Assembly (NCBI GenBank): GCA_963817485.1
Contig: CAWFOR010000021.1
Span: forward strand, 1-64,000
Reading direction: 5' to 3'
Source of the DNA: Hyphomicrobium_A sp963817485
Lineage (GTDB): Bacteria > Pseudomonadota > Alphaproteobacteria > Rhizobiales > Hyphomicrobiaceae
DNA: 64,000 nt
Under the pieces are notes generated by a model. That model made no database searches and was not told the DNA's origin. It was given only the letters and a program-made list of their open reading frames with translations. Of the stretch, positions 52,924 to 61,005 are shown in pieces. Every line of letters starts with the position of its first letter. The first letter of the stretch is position 1. A program made the position numbers and the translations under genes.

Positions 52924-53892
52924 TCACTTCGCCGCCGGGACGCCCACGACCTGGAACGGAAGACTGGGCGGTCCAGCCTTGGCATCGAAAAGATGGGAGA
53001 GCTGCCCCTCGGGAGCCCAAAGCGTGTTGCCGACCAGCGCCACGCCGGTCGGACCGGCCAGCCCCTCACGCACGGTCTCGACCTGAACCGCGTCGCCGTC
53101 GATCGTGACGCGATCGAGCGTGCCGCCGCCTTCCGCCATTACGAACGATTGCCCGCCGGTCGGCCGCAGCGCGTCGGGAAACTTCAAGGCGCGCGAGGGG
53201 GCGAGCTTCTTGACGCCGCCGGCTGCGCCGTCCTTCACGTCGACGCGGAAGAAGCCGCCGTTGGTGTAGGTGTTGACATAAAGGTTGCCGTCGGCGCCGA
53301 AGGCGATGCCGTCGAGGCCCGCGCCGTCCTTGGGCTGCTCGAACACCGGACTCTCGACGAACACTTCGAGGCTCGTCGCGCCGGGCTGCAAGCGGAGAAT
53401 CTGCGGTTTCTGCGAGTTCGTCGCATAGAGCGCGCCGTCGGCGCCGACCGCCATATCGTTGCAGATGTTGCCGGTGCCGGGAAACGGCACGCTCATCTTG
53501 CCCTCGCCGGAGATCAGATCGAAGGCTTTGAGGTTGCTGCCCGTCGCCGTGCCGGGCCCCGGCACGCCGAGCGCCGAGATGTCGTTGGAGCAAACCCAGA
53601 GCACGCCCTTCTTGTCGTCGACCAGCACGCCGAAGGTCGAGCGCGTGTCGTACGTGCCGGGCGCGATCCACGCCTCGGCCGTGGCGGAGCCCGGCTTGAT
53701 GCGCCAGACGCCGCCGGATGCGAGGCTGCTCACGTAGAGGGTTCCGTCGGCCGCCGCCGCGATGCTCTCCGGGTAGGCACGGTCGCCCGACAGCGCGATC
53801 CGCTTTGCCGGCTCCTCCGCGTTGGCCGAGGGTGCCGCAATGACTGCGGCAAGCACGAACAACGACGCGTAGGCTCGGATGACTGCCGTCAT
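52924..53892 (-). CDS. SMP-30/gluconolactonase-like secreted beta-propeller protein
   Basis: 322 residues from the ATG at 53890-53892, with AAGGA upstream. A signal peptide (MTAVIRAYASLFVLAAVIAA, cut after NA) precedes repeated propeller blades: YPESIAAAADGTLYVSSLAS, STFGVLVDDKKGVLWVCSND, ICNDMAVGADGALYATNSQK and GLDGIAFGADGNLYVNTYTN. This is the SMP-30/NHL-type pattern. The dehydrogenase gene begins ten bases after its stop, so they are co-transcribed; hydrolysis of the lactone formed by the dehydrogenase is the natural inference. Confidence 0.85.
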   Translation of the reverse strand: MTAVIRAYASLFVLAAVIAAPSANAEEPAKRIALSGDRAYPESIAAAADGTLYVSSLASGGVWRIKPGSATAEAWIAPGTYDTRSTFGVLVDDKKGVLWVCSNDISALGVPGPGTATGSNLKAFDLISGEGKMSVPFPGTGNICNDMAVGADGALYATNSQKPQILRLQPGATSLEVFVESPVFEQPKDGAGLDGIAFGADGNLYVNTYTNGGFFRVDVKDGAAGGVKKLAPSRALKFPDALRPTGGQSFVMAEGGGTLDRVTIDGDAVQVETVREGLAGPTGVALVGNTLWAPEGQLSHLFDAKAGPPSLPFQVVGVPAAK

Positions 53893-53905
53893 GTGAGCGA
53901 TCCTT

Positions 53906-54163
53906 TCAGGAACGTCGGCCGGACTTGGCCTCGTAAAGGGATTGAATGATGGCTTGGCTAAGCAAGAGATAATGGTGCCGCCCATCGGATATATGTCGCG
54001 CTTGGTCTCCGGGAAGGCCGGTCCGGCAACGCTTCCGACGAAAGTCGAATTGGTCGCGCGGGGGAAGCCGTGCGCCTTCGCGTGCGGACCGACGCGAGCG
54101 GCCTCCGAGCGCAGCAGGTTTCAGCGCTTGATCGAGCCGCTGTGGCCTTTTGGGGTCCGGCAC
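53906..54163 (-). CDS. Possible small protein upstream of the lactonase gene; region otherwise empty
   Basis: An 85-residue frame whose stop is 13 bases upstream of the lactonase start. The end, HYLLLSQAIIQSLYEAK, looks coding, but the N-terminal half is Arg-rich and no ribosome binding site was found. The wider stretch 53893-54373 otherwise holds only promoter-type sequence for the two divergent units. I cannot confirm it. Confidence 0.25.
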   Translation of the reverse strand: MPDPKRPQRLDQALKPAALGGRSRRSAREGARLPPRDQFDFRRKRCRTGLPGDQARHISDGRHHYLLLSQAIIQSLYEAKSGRRS

Positions 54164-54373
54164 GGCGAATGCTATAGCTCACATTCTTCCTGCCGCAGAA
54201 ACTGCTCGTTCTGCCGCGCGCTGCGGGGACGGCCACCGCCCCCCAGAGCGGCCCAACCCCTCGACGCGAAGCGGCTCAGTGAGGCTCTTGAGCATAACCC
54301 GAGGACCATTTCGCTCGGGAGGCATGGACAACGGCGCTCACTCTGCGATCTTCGTGTCGCTGTCTGGTAAGCA

Positions 54374-55102
54374 ATGCGTATGTGGGCTCTACCTCTGTTT
54401 CTCTGGAATGCTCTGCGGACAATTCACTCAAGCCTGGGCCTCAAGCGGGAGGTCTTCGGCCTTGCCGTCACATACCTGCTGCTCCGCTTCTATGGCCAGA
54501 GCAGGGACTACCTTCAGGCACAGGGCTTTCGCGAGCTGCCGGACGTGCACGGTGCGTGGATAGCCGCAGCATTCGCTGGCATTTATCTGTTGTGGAATCT
54601 GCTGCGGCATGCGGCCGAGCTTGAGTACAAAGCCGCGCCAAAGCTGGCTCTCAAGATTTTGGACCCAAGTCAGCGCTACGATACCTACGTGACCATAGGT
54701 GAGCGCTTGCTGCGCCTCTATCATCTTGAGGTGGAAAATCGTTCACGCTCAAGGACTGCGAGAAGGGTCGCCGTCACGCTGGAGAGCTACCAGCAAAGCG
54801 GAGACAAGAAGCTTGTCGAAATCCGCTCCAAGCTGAAGATAGCAAACGCCGAAGCTGAGGACATCGACCTGAAGCCTCTCGCCCGCGTGGTGTTCGAGCT
54901 GTGCGGCGTTGCCGTCAATGGCAGCGGTGCGCCGCCGACGGCGGAAGCCAGGGAAGATCAGACCTTCTCGATCTTGCCCGTGGGGAGCGGCACCATAAAG
55001 ATCGTTGCCGTGTCGGACGATGCTCCGGCGCTGGAGATGCGGTACACCCTCTACATCGATACAGCCGGCACGATGACAATAAAGCCGCAAACGAACGGCT
55101 GA
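54374..55102 (+). CDS. Membrane protein with a C-terminal soluble domain, unknown
   Basis: 242 residues. Two N-terminal hydrophobic segments (MRMWALPLFLWNALRTIHSS; AWIAAAFAGIYLLWNLLRHA) are followed by a soluble, beta-rich domain (LYHLEVENRSRSRTARRVAV, FELCGVAVNGSGAPPTAEAR, TIKIVAVSDDAPALEMRYTL). The immunoglobulin-like alternation and the terminal MTIKPQ suggest a beta-sandwich on one side of the membrane. The ribosome binding site is weak. No family recognised. Confidence 0.6.
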   Translation: MRMWALPLFLWNALRTIHSSLGLKREVFGLAVTYLLLRFYGQSRDYLQAQGFRELPDVHGAWIAAAFAGIYLLWNLLRHAAELEYKAAPKLALKILDPSQRYDTYVTIGERLLRLYHLEVENRSRSRTARRVAVTLESYQQSGDKKLVEIRSKLKIANAEAEDIDLKPLARVVFELCGVAVNGSGAPPTAEAREDQTFSILPVGSGTIKIVAVSDDAPALEMRYTLYIDTAGTMTIKPQTNG

Positions 55103-55110
55103 CGCTGCTC

Positions 55111-55338
55111 CTACTTCAGCTGCTTCGGCTTTCGGCGAACGTCGACATCTTGTCCGGTTCGTTTGAGGCTGCCGGCCTTGCCAGTGCTGTTGGTCGTGAC
55201 CTCGAGCTCGAACTCTGAGCCCTTGCTCTCGCTGCACTTCACGCAGATGCGGGTGTCCGGCAGCGCCTTTAGCCGCGCTTGAGGAATTTCAACGCCGCAG
55301 AAACGACAGGACCGCCTTTCGATTTCAGTGTTGTCCAT
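55111..55338 (-). CDS. Small C4 zinc-finger protein (DksA/TraR type)
   Basis: 75 residues from the ATG at 55336-55338, with GTGGAGG seven bases upstream. The four-Cys site RRSCRFCGVEIPQARLKALP and TRICVKCSES has the CxxC-x17-CxxC spacing of DksA/TraR zinc fingers, but no coiled-coil domain is present, so it is a stand-alone finger. The tail is Lys/Arg-rich (TGQDVDVRRKPKQLK). It may bind RNA polymerase or nucleic acid; this is inference. Convergent with the 54374 gene, eight bases apart. Confidence 0.72.
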   Translation of the reverse strand: MDNTEIERRSCRFCGVEIPQARLKALPDTRICVKCSESKGSEFELEVTTNSTGKAGSLKRTGQDVDVRRKPKQLK

Positions 55339-55408
55339 CGGGTGAGCCTCCACAGATGGGTTGCGCGAAGGCTATGGGTACACTCTGTGGCAGAACTGCG
55401 ATGTGCCA

Positions 55409-55711
55409 TCATCCCAGATCGCCGAACACCAGGAGATCGCTTGCCTCCTGGTCGCCACGCTTGGCCGCTCCGATGAGCAGATCCATGACGCTGCGGTTGT
55501 CGTCCGCTTCGGCGCGAGGTTGTCGCTCGATGATCGACTGCACGCGTATCGCGACGCGCTCGGGGTGCTCAGGATCAGCGATCGCCTGGAGGTCACTCAA
55601 GGTCACTCCAGCGAGCTGGTCATAGCCTTCGCTGGTCTTGCCGGCGCGCATCAGCTCCCAGCCTCGAACCCATCTGGTCCGAATGACGACTTCGCTCGAA
55701 TGCATAGCCAT
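55409..55711 (-). CDS. Hypothetical protein
   Basis: 100 residues from the ATG at 55709-55711; AGGAACG lies upstream. Polar, mostly helical: VVIRTRWVRGWELMRAGKTS, GVTLSDLQAIADPEHPERVA, then an acidic segment DDNRSVMDLLIGAAKRGDQE. No signal peptide or membrane span. I do not recognise the family. Confidence 0.55.
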   Translation of the reverse strand: MAMHSSEVVIRTRWVRGWELMRAGKTSEGYDQLAGVTLSDLQAIADPEHPERVAIRVQSIIERQPRAEADDNRSVMDLLIGAAKRGDQEASDLLVFGDLG

Positions 55712-55867
55712 GGGCGTCGTTCCTGACGCGCCTCCACGGGCAGTATCGCCCGAACCCTGGGCGGGTTCATGACGTTCTCGGCAAGTAATTGCGGTATTCC
55801 CACAGGGAAGTAGCTGTCAGGCCAGGGCAGCCCCGCTCCCAAGGCCCCCGTAGACCATGCTTCTAGA

Positions 55868-56203
55868 TCAGTAGTTCCCGTGATCCTCGCGCTTCCCCAG
55901 ATCGCCGGGACCGCGGAAATGATCGCTCCGATCGCTGGTGCGCGGCGAGGCATCGGGCGCGCCACGCCCGGAGCGTCTATAGCGCGCGTGACGATGACAG
56001 CGCTCGACACCCAGATCGCACCCGATCTGGGGCCCGGCGACATAGCCGAAAAGTCCGCCCCCAATGAAGCCTATCGGGCCCGCCGCAACCGCTCCGGCGA
56101 CGGCTCCTACGGCGGCGTGCGTAAGCCGCTCTTGCGCGCTGGCAGCAATGGGCGAGAGGACGACTGCGATGGCGACGACGGCTAGTCCACCAAGCGCTCT
56201 CAT
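55868..56203 (-). CDS. Secreted glycine-zipper type small protein
   Basis: 111 residues from ATG 56201-56203, with AAGGA upstream. A signal peptide (MRALGGLAVVAIAVVLSPIA, cut after ASA) precedes a Gly-zipper-like stretch, AVGAVAGAVAAGPIGFIGGG, and a Cys pair (IGCDLGVERCHRHARYRR), then a polar Arg/Asp-rich tail. Similar proteins with a glycine zipper and a Cys-x7-8-Cys end are frequent in Bradyrhizobium-like genomes. The next frame is also open at the 3' end, so a shift cannot be excluded. Confidence 0.6.
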   Translation of the reverse strand: MRALGGLAVVAIAVVLSPIAASAQERLTHAAVGAVAGAVAAGPIGFIGGGLFGYVAGPQIGCDLGVERCHRHARYRRSGRGAPDASPRTSDRSDHFRGPGDLGKREDHGNY

Positions 56204-56480
56204 TGGGCTCATCCTTGCGAGATTCGGGCTACCGGCCGATCCCACCAGGACAGTTGGCCCGAATTGGGGAGGCTCTCGAGACACTCAAGTCGAGCAAAAC
56301 TCAGGGCCTACTTTCGGTCCTGAGGACCGCCGCTGTGAAACGGCGCTTTGCGGGAGCGATTTAGGGCCAATTACAGCCGCGACGAGACGCTGCTGGGCGC
56401 GCCGCGAGCGGAATCTGTACGACGCGAGCGCTGATCTCGTACAACGCCGCCGCGGTGTTCTAACAAGTGCTTGAAGGAAG

Positions 56481-56525
56481 TGGTGGGTGATGAAGGATTC
56501 GAACCTTCGACCCGCTGATTAAGAG
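56481..56525 (-). other. tRNA-Lys(CUU) 3' half: probable attachment-site scar of a genomic island
   Basis: On the minus strand the 45 bases are exactly positions 32-76 of a tRNA: CTCTTAA anticodon loop (anticodon CUU), TCAGCGG and variable bases, a GAAGG/CCTTC T-stem with TTCGAAT loop, ATCACCC acceptor strand, discriminator A and CCA. The 5' half (which would begin GGGTGAT) is absent; the bases before position 32 do not pair. Site-specific integrases commonly leave such a 3' half at the distal end of an element. Its 5' side is to the right, so the element lies at higher coordinates and the intact tRNA outside the window. Confidence 0.8.
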
Positions 56526-56701
56526 ATATTTGGAAGCCAATCTAAGCCCCTGTGAAACAATAAACTCCGTTGTACACGGCGTCCTTGTTGTTGCTCGTGA
56601 AGACCCGTTCGGGCTTGTCGATTTGTACAACGCTTTCGCCCGCCTCAGCCCATCTGATTTTCCGAGTCAGCTCCGTTTCCTTTGGCGCTTGCGAAGCGGC
56701 C

Positions 56702-56935
56702 TTAGGCGCGGCTCTTCGGTCCAGGAAGATCGGACCACTTAAGGCCGAGTGCTTCGCATACTCGGCGAACCGACCGCGGGTCGAGTTCGTGGCGCGCACC
56801 GACTAACAGCAGTTCCGCAATCCGCCCCTCGCGGTGAATTGTCACCCTGCCGTGACCTTCTCCGCGCTCTTCGGGTTGCGTATCGAAGCGGCACCCTCGT
56901 TCGTCCAACCACTTTTTGAACGTTGCGTATTCCAC
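56702..56935 (-). CDS. HicA/YcfA-like protein, copy 1
   Basis: 77 residues from the GTG at 56933-56935, with GGAGG upstream. The short dsRBD-like fold shows an N-terminal helix (EYATFKKWLDERGC), strand with the conserved His (GEGHGRVTIHREGR), strand ELLLVGARHELDP and final helix SVRRVCEALGLKWSDLPGP. This is the HicA mRNA-interferase pattern. A HicB-like partner is not visible beside it. A homologue of identical length (about 80% identical) is at 63051 on the opposite strand. Toxin activity is not shown. Confidence 0.62.
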   Translation of the reverse strand: MEYATFKKWLDERGCRFDTQPEERGEGHGRVTIHREGRIAELLLVGARHELDPRSVRRVCEALGLKWSDLPGPKSRA

Positions 56936-56992
56936 CGATCCTCCTTCGCTCAACCATGGGTTCAATAAGTGCGCGACCAATTCTATCCACTC

Positions 56993-57574
56993 TTACTGGG
57001 CGTTGAGCCAAGCGGACCGGCCGCGCTCGTAGGCACGCTTAAACTTATCATCGATATACGGCGGCGCCTCTGATCGACTGGCTTCAAGCTGGGCGTGAGC
57101 GGCATCCGCTTTGCGGGCCTCTTCGGCCTGGCGCTCCTGGATGAGCCGCTTCTCCTCCGCCTCCTTGGCAACTCGTGCGGCAGCGGTTAGGCGGGCTTCC
57201 CGGGCTTTGCGCTCCTCGGTCAAGCGTTGGAGCGCGGCAGCCTTGGCCTTGCGTTGCTCGGCTGTCTTGCGCTTAGCCTCAGCGTTGCGACGCGCTTCGA
57301 CATTGCGGGCAGCCATACTTGCCCGTTCGGCCTCGGCGTTCTTGTTCCTGCATGGCTCTTGAGCAAGACCTTTGCATAAGGATGCTGGCTTCTCCACAAT
57401 CATTGCATCGGTTGGTGTCGTCGTGTTTTGAGGTGACGCGGATGCGGGTGCCGGGGAGGGCTCAGTGGGGGGTATCGTCTCATCGGAGGGTGGCTGCTGC
57501 GCGATACTAACGGTGCAGCCCGTAAGGAGGAAAAGCGCACCGAATAACGCGGAGCACGCAGCCAATCTCTTCAC
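56993..57574 (-). CDS. Lipoprotein with a long coiled coil
   Basis: 193 residues from the GTG at 57572-57574, with GGGAGAG eight bases upstream. A lipobox LFLLTGCTVS ends the signal peptide (Cys20 or so), then a Pro/Thr/Ser-rich linker, a short Cys pair (ASLCKGLAQEPCRNK) and a highly charged Glu/Ala/Arg/Lys coiled coil (EARRNAEAKRKTAEQRKAKA and RVAKEAEEKRLIQERQAEEA). It ends with DDKFKRAYERGRSAWLNAQ. Probably an outer- or inner-membrane lipoprotein; role unknown. Confidence 0.65.
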   Translation of the reverse strand: MKRLAACSALFGALFLLTGCTVSIAQQPPSDETIPPTEPSPAPASASPQNTTTPTDAMIVEKPASLCKGLAQEPCRNKNAEAERASMAARNVEARRNAEAKRKTAEQRKAKAAALQRLTEERKAREARLTAAARVAKEAEEKRLIQERQAEEARKADAAHAQLEASRSEAPPYIDDKFKRAYERGRSAWLNAQ

Positions 57575-57712
57575 AAAAGGCTCTCCCAGTTCCAAAAGCC
57601 AGTTGTCGTATCAAAAGCGGTTTTTTCTTTGATCTTTGAATGGTGTGATTAAGAGCGCGCGGTGGCGATAAGTGGGAGTGCCACTGTGGAACTTGGTGTC
57701 GGAGGAGAAGGC

Positions 57713-57823
57713 GTGTTGACCATTGCAGCGGTGCGGGCGCGGCTTGAAGCGGCCAAGCTCTATGTTGCGCGCGTCGAAGATGAGCGAACCGGGAGCGAGG
57801 ATTTCTCCGTGCTCGCCAGCTAA
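57713..57823 (+). CDS. Possible 36-residue small protein
   Basis: GTG at 57713 (or a GTG at 57686) opens a frame reading MLTIAAVRARLEAAKLYVAR and VEDERTGSEDFSVLAS, stop TAA at 57821-57823. GGAGGAG lies seven bases upstream of the GTG. The amphipathic helix and the ribosome binding site are suggestive; family unknown. Confidence 0.38.
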   Translation: MLTIAAVRARLEAAKLYVARVEDERTGSEDFSVLAS

Positions 57824-57899
57824 GTTGCAGCTCCGAATCGGATTACAAGTTCTCGGGTTGTGCAAGCGTTCGATTTTGGAAGATCGAGCCCGGGGCAAC

Positions 57900-58163
57900 A
57901 TGAAACTTCCAACCGACCCGCAAGGAAGGAATGATGAGCGCGCATTATGGGCGCAGGTTGCGTTAGCCGCGTTCGTCGCTGAGACAGGTACTGATGAGAC
58001 AACCGTCCTCGTCGAGTTTCTCGCCGGGGTAATGCACTGGTGTGACCGATCAGGCGAGAGCTTCGAGGCTCAGCTTGAGCGCGCGCGATCTCTCTACCGC
58101 GAAGAGATGGCCTTGCCGTCGCAAGTTGAACAGAGGGGACGTTGGGATGACACGAGGGTATGA
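57900..58163 (+). CDS. Small helical protein, unknown
   Basis: 87 residues from ATG 57900: MKLPTDPQGRNDERALWAQV, ALAAFVAETGTDETTVLVEF and LAGVMHWCDRSGESFEAQLE, then a tail ending GRWDDTRV. The FLAGVMHWC core resembles FLAGVDWCC in the protein at 58907, so the two may share a family. It is followed by a strong terminator at 58181. No name known. Confidence 0.55.
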   Translation: MKLPTDPQGRNDERALWAQVALAAFVAETGTDETTVLVEFLAGVMHWCDRSGESFEAQLERARSLYREEMALPSQVEQRGRWDDTRV

Positions 58164-58180
58164 ACGAACGATCCGGTCGA

Positions 58181-58217
58181 AGGCCCCAAACTCAGCGTAG
58201 TGGGGCCTTTTCTATTT
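58181..58217 (+). terminator. Rho-independent terminator after the 57900 gene
   Basis: AGGCCCCA (58181-58188) pairs perfectly with TGGGGCCT (58201-58208) over a 12-base loop, followed by TTTCTATTT. It lies 18 bases after the stop at 58163. Confidence 0.8.
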
Positions 58218-58515
58218 CAAAAGGGTCGCGAAGTTAATTGAGAGCGTCGCGCTGATCGTACCTCGCACCATTCCAATCATACCTCATGCCATCGAGCGCC
58301 TAAATCATCCCAAGCTTGGCAAGCCCATCGGCAAGGCTCCTCTTGGTCCGTCAGGCGGCCCACCGAGAACCATCGTCAACTTCGGATAATCTGGGTGGAG
58401 TATGTCCATGCGTGCTCAATCGCTCCAACCCCCAACAGGTTCCGCAGTTAGCTGCGGACGGCTCGGATCGCTGCCTCTGTCATGAAGAAACACTTCTCTA
58501 AGTGGGTCTATTTGG
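58218..58515. other. Region without a supportable gene
   Basis: About 300 bases. A frame from 58201 to 58389 is open for 62 codons and reads like protein (PLGPSGGPPRTIVNFG at its end), yet has no ATG, GTG or TTG, so it may be a remnant. A perfect CCGCAG-TTAG-CTGCGG hairpin lies near 58443. Nothing else seen. Confidence 0.4.
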
Positions 58516-58755
58516 TTGGATGAGAACCCCGGATCAGCGCCCTTCTTTGTGGCCAGTCGAATCGACGAGGAGCAGCTTCACATCTGGTGCTTACTGTTGC
58601 GGCACAAGCTCGTTGGCGATGTCGGGTCTGAATATGCCCGGCCCGAAGAGCGGGCCGTTGCCGACGTCAATGCCGCGTCGGAGACGAGTCGTCTAGCACG
58701 CGCAAGCTGTCGCGACGAGCTTCAGTGGGAATTTTTGCCGTTCATGGCGCTCTAA
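58516..58755 (+). CDS. Small hypothetical protein
   Basis: 79 residues from a TTG at 58516; no clear ribosome binding site. FFVASRIDEEQLHIWCLLLR, HKLVGDVGSEYARPEERAVA and a tail ELQWEFLPFMAL look like a coded protein. Start and status uncertain. Confidence 0.38.
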   Translation: MDENPGSAPFFVASRIDEEQLHIWCLLLRHKLVGDVGSEYARPEERAVADVNAASETSRLARASCRDELQWEFLPFMAL

Positions 58756-58906
58756 CTCGTCGCGATAGCTCAAGTTCGTTGTCTCAACCGAAGCTCGCGA
58801 GCCCAAACAATTCGTTCGACTCAGTTAAACTCTGGGCGATGGATCGGCGATACCCGTTGCCGCGATGATTGAAGAGCACAAGCACGACTGGACCAAAGGG
58901 AGCATC

Positions 58907-59152
58907 ATGACTGACGGGCCTTGGGACAAGGCGTTCTTGAACGTCATCGAACAAGCTTGCGCGCGCGCGATTAAAAGATCGTTCTCTGACATCCGCGACG
59001 AGACAACTAGTCAGGCGCTGGCGCAAGGTTTTTTGGCGGGCGTTGATTGGTGCTGTTCGGAACAGTTCGACGCTGACATTGCGAAGGCCGCGTTAGCTAT
59101 TGGAATAGAGCCAGGCGAAGCCGCCACAGGGGCGATTCGGAAAATGGGTTGA
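58907..59152 (+). CDS. Small helical protein, unknown
   Basis: 81 residues from ATG 58907, with AAGGGAG five bases upstream; an in-frame ATG at 58865 lacks such a site. MTDGPWDKAFLNVIEQACAR, FSDIRDETTSQALAQGFLAG and DWCCSEQFDADIAKAALAIG suggest an all-helical fold. Shares the FLAGVxWC pattern with the 57900 protein. The next gene starts close to its stop, so an operon with 59179 is likely. Confidence 0.55.
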   Translation: MTDGPWDKAFLNVIEQACARAIKRSFSDIRDETTSQALAQGFLAGVDWCCSEQFDADIAKAALAIGIEPGEAATGAIRKMG

Positions 59153-59178
59153 TGGAGGTAAGCTACAAAGGGGGACGC

Positions 59179-59466
59179 ATGACACGCGACGATATCGCAA
59201 AAGAGCGAGCATTGAAGATGCACGATCTTGCGTTGTCAGTCCTTCGTGTGAAGGGAACTGTAAAACTGGACGGATTGGCCAGCGGCCTAGAGTTCAGGGG
59301 CCGACTACTCAACATTGAGTGGCGTCCCGAGCAAGGCCAGCTTGATATTTGGTCCGGCCGCCGTGTGCTATCGGTGGAACGGTTCCGTGGCAAGCCGCAG
59401 GTCATCCATTACGTTTCCGGACCTTGGGAACTGCATCTGATCAATGCAGCAAAGGTGGCGGCGTGA
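59179..59466 (+). CDS. Small hypothetical protein
   Basis: 95 residues from ATG 59179, with GGGGG upstream; the frame is open from a TTG at 59149 that overlaps the previous stop. MTRDDIAKERALKMHDLALS, VKGTVKLDGLASGLEFRGRL and WSGRRVLSVERFRGKPQVIH suggest a helix then beta strands. Family unknown. Confidence 0.55.
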   Translation: MTRDDIAKERALKMHDLALSVLRVKGTVKLDGLASGLEFRGRLLNIEWRPEQGQLDIWSGRRVLSVERFRGKPQVIHYVSGPWELHLINAAKVAA

Positions 59467-59521
59467 CGGCCGCCCGCACCGACGGGTTATTGCCTCGCAC
59501 TGCAACTCGCTAGTTGACCCA

Positions 59522-59623
59522 ATGACGATAGATCAATTTCTGTGGTGGTTGCTGATGTGTGCAGGCGTGATCGCGCTTGTTATGGTTGTCGCGTTCATCG
59601 AACGAAAGAAGCGGGGTGACTGA
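59522..59623 (+). CDS. Possible 33-residue single-span membrane protein
   Basis: ATG 59522 to TGA 59621-59623: MTIDQFLWWLLMCAGVIALV then MVVAFIERKKRGD. A hydrophobic span with a basic C-terminal end is the usual shape of a small membrane protein. No strong ribosome binding site, so low confidence. Confidence 0.35.
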   Translation: MTIDQFLWWLLMCAGVIALVMVVAFIERKKRGD

Positions 59624-59675
59624 CGGATGTGATGCTGGCTGTGGGGAGCTTGCGCATGAAGTGCTCTAAGCTCGA

Positions 59676-59903
59676 CTAGTAAAGTTCGCTGATCGCTTCG
59701 AGGGCTAACCGGGTTAAGCAACCCAAGTCACGCTCGCCCTCTTTCACTGCTGCCATAATCTTCAAGGCCATAATCCTGCGTAGCGTGCTGCAGTTGCTGG
59801 CTTCGTCGCGGGCGACAGCCTCGACTTCCTGCCACGCAGCGTCGAGTGCGCGTGTCATCAACGCCAATTTGTGTGGGCCATAGTAGTCAGTTGGGAACGT
59901 CAC
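59676..59903 (-). CDS. Small helical protein of a type common in Bradyrhizobium-like genomes
   Basis: 75 residues from the GTG at 59901-59903, with GGAG seven bases upstream. MTFPTDYYGPHKLALMTRAL, DAAWQEVEAVARDEASNCST, and LRRIMALKIMAAVKEGERDL form amphipathic helices. The motif RRIMALKIMAAVKEGERD is frequent in Hyphomicrobiales proteins of unknown role. Confidence 0.6.
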   Translation of the reverse strand: MTFPTDYYGPHKLALMTRALDAAWQEVEAVARDEASNCSTLRRIMALKIMAAVKEGERDLGCLTRLALEAISELY

Positions 59904-60537
59904 CTGTCCGCTCCACCCTGTCTGCGGAGCTGATTATATAGATACTCCGTGAGCCGATTGTTGTTGGGGCCTACACCTTTTTAAGCAATGCAGCGCTCCC
60001 TTTATGTTCCATTCGTCAAACTTCCGCAGGTATTGGGGGCTGAGAGCGTCGCGTGCTCCCCCTTGTATCGGCAGCGAATTCAGCACATGAATTTCCCCAA
60101 CAATCTTCCCAATGAACCCCGTAATGCCGAATTGCTCCCGCTCATGGGTAAGGCGCTTCGCGCTGCATTGGGTGATCGTCAGCGTTCTCGGCATGACGTC
60201 GCCTTCCGATCCTGCGCAAAGCGATGGCTTTGCCATCACGGCTGTTGTTGCAGGCGAACGCGATCCAGAGTGCCTGAAACGCGCAGCTTTAAGTGCCACG
60301 GTCAGCCGCAGCCCTAACAGCTGAGCCGGCGCTTGTTGCTGCGAATAGCCCCTCTTCACGCGCGTAGCTCGGACCCATCCTAGAACGGGTTGAAGGGCAA
60401 CTTGCGCCGGCTTCCACGGAGGGCGGCGCTTCTTCCTGGCGAATATCAAGCGGGGTGAAGCGGTCGGAGCAGCGATACTCCGGCCGACTCTGTTTTAAGT
60501 GGGCCGCCTTAGCGCCATTGCGGCGGCTGGGCGCCGA
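59904..60537. other. Region without a firm gene; possible transposase traces
   Basis: About 630 bases. On the plus strand, frames near 60205-60320 include ITAVVAGERDPECLKRAAL, which recalls the GERDP segment of IS110-type transposases, but no DEDD catalytic core is seen. A 171-residue frame on the minus strand (59934-60449) has no recognisable motif. I treat the region as decayed mobile-element or intergenic DNA. Confidence 0.3.
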
Positions 60538-60912
60538 CTAGGATTTCTTGTTTTTCCTCTTCGGCTCCCAGAGGCCGAGCAAGGCGCCGGTTGGGTCCGT
60601 GATGATGCTGAGCGAACCGGCACCTTTGACCTCGGTTACGTCTTTCTTAATCTTGGCCCCAAGAGATTTCGCTTTTTTGGTCGCCTTCTTGACGTTGGCA
60701 ACCTTCACATAGGCGATCCACGTTGAGTGACCGTCACGCATCGGGTTCTTCATGAGACCGCCACCCGTCCCTTCGCCGACTTTGATCAGGGTGTAGGTCA
60801 TGTCCCCCATATCAAGGTCTTCAAGTTTCCATTTGAACAGCTTTCCATAGAAGGACTTCGCCTTGGCCACGTCTGTTGTCACCAGCTCGACGTGGACGAA
60901 TGGGTTACCCAT
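60538..60912 (-). CDS. VOC/glyoxalase superfamily protein
   Basis: 124 residues from the ATG at 60910-60912 (GGAGG upstream). The fold shows FVHVELVTTDVAKAKSFYGK, then TLIKVGEGTGGGLMKNP, WIAYVKVANVKKATKKAKSL and the final SLSIITDPTGALLGLWEP, the usual order of paired beta-alpha-beta-beta-beta units. Many members with this IITDPTGA..GLWEP end are of unknown substrate. It stands in the island and is Lys-rich relative to neighbours. Confidence 0.87.
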   Translation of the reverse strand: MGNPFVHVELVTTDVAKAKSFYGKLFKWKLEDLDMGDMTYTLIKVGEGTGGGLMKNPMRDGHSTWIAYVKVANVKKATKKAKSLGAKIKKDVTEVKGAGSLSIITDPTGALLGLWEPKRKNKKS

Positions 60913-61005
60913 GATCTGACCTCCTCTTGGCGCTCAAAACTCTAGCTCTACTCGTGGCTGCTTCAAAGGCCACGCAAGCTTCCCAGACAAATGGAGATAA
61001 GGCGA

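Noticed and set aside
60200..60324. IS110-type transposase gene
   Set aside because: Only a short GERDP-like match; no catalytic core, no start, no terminal repeats.
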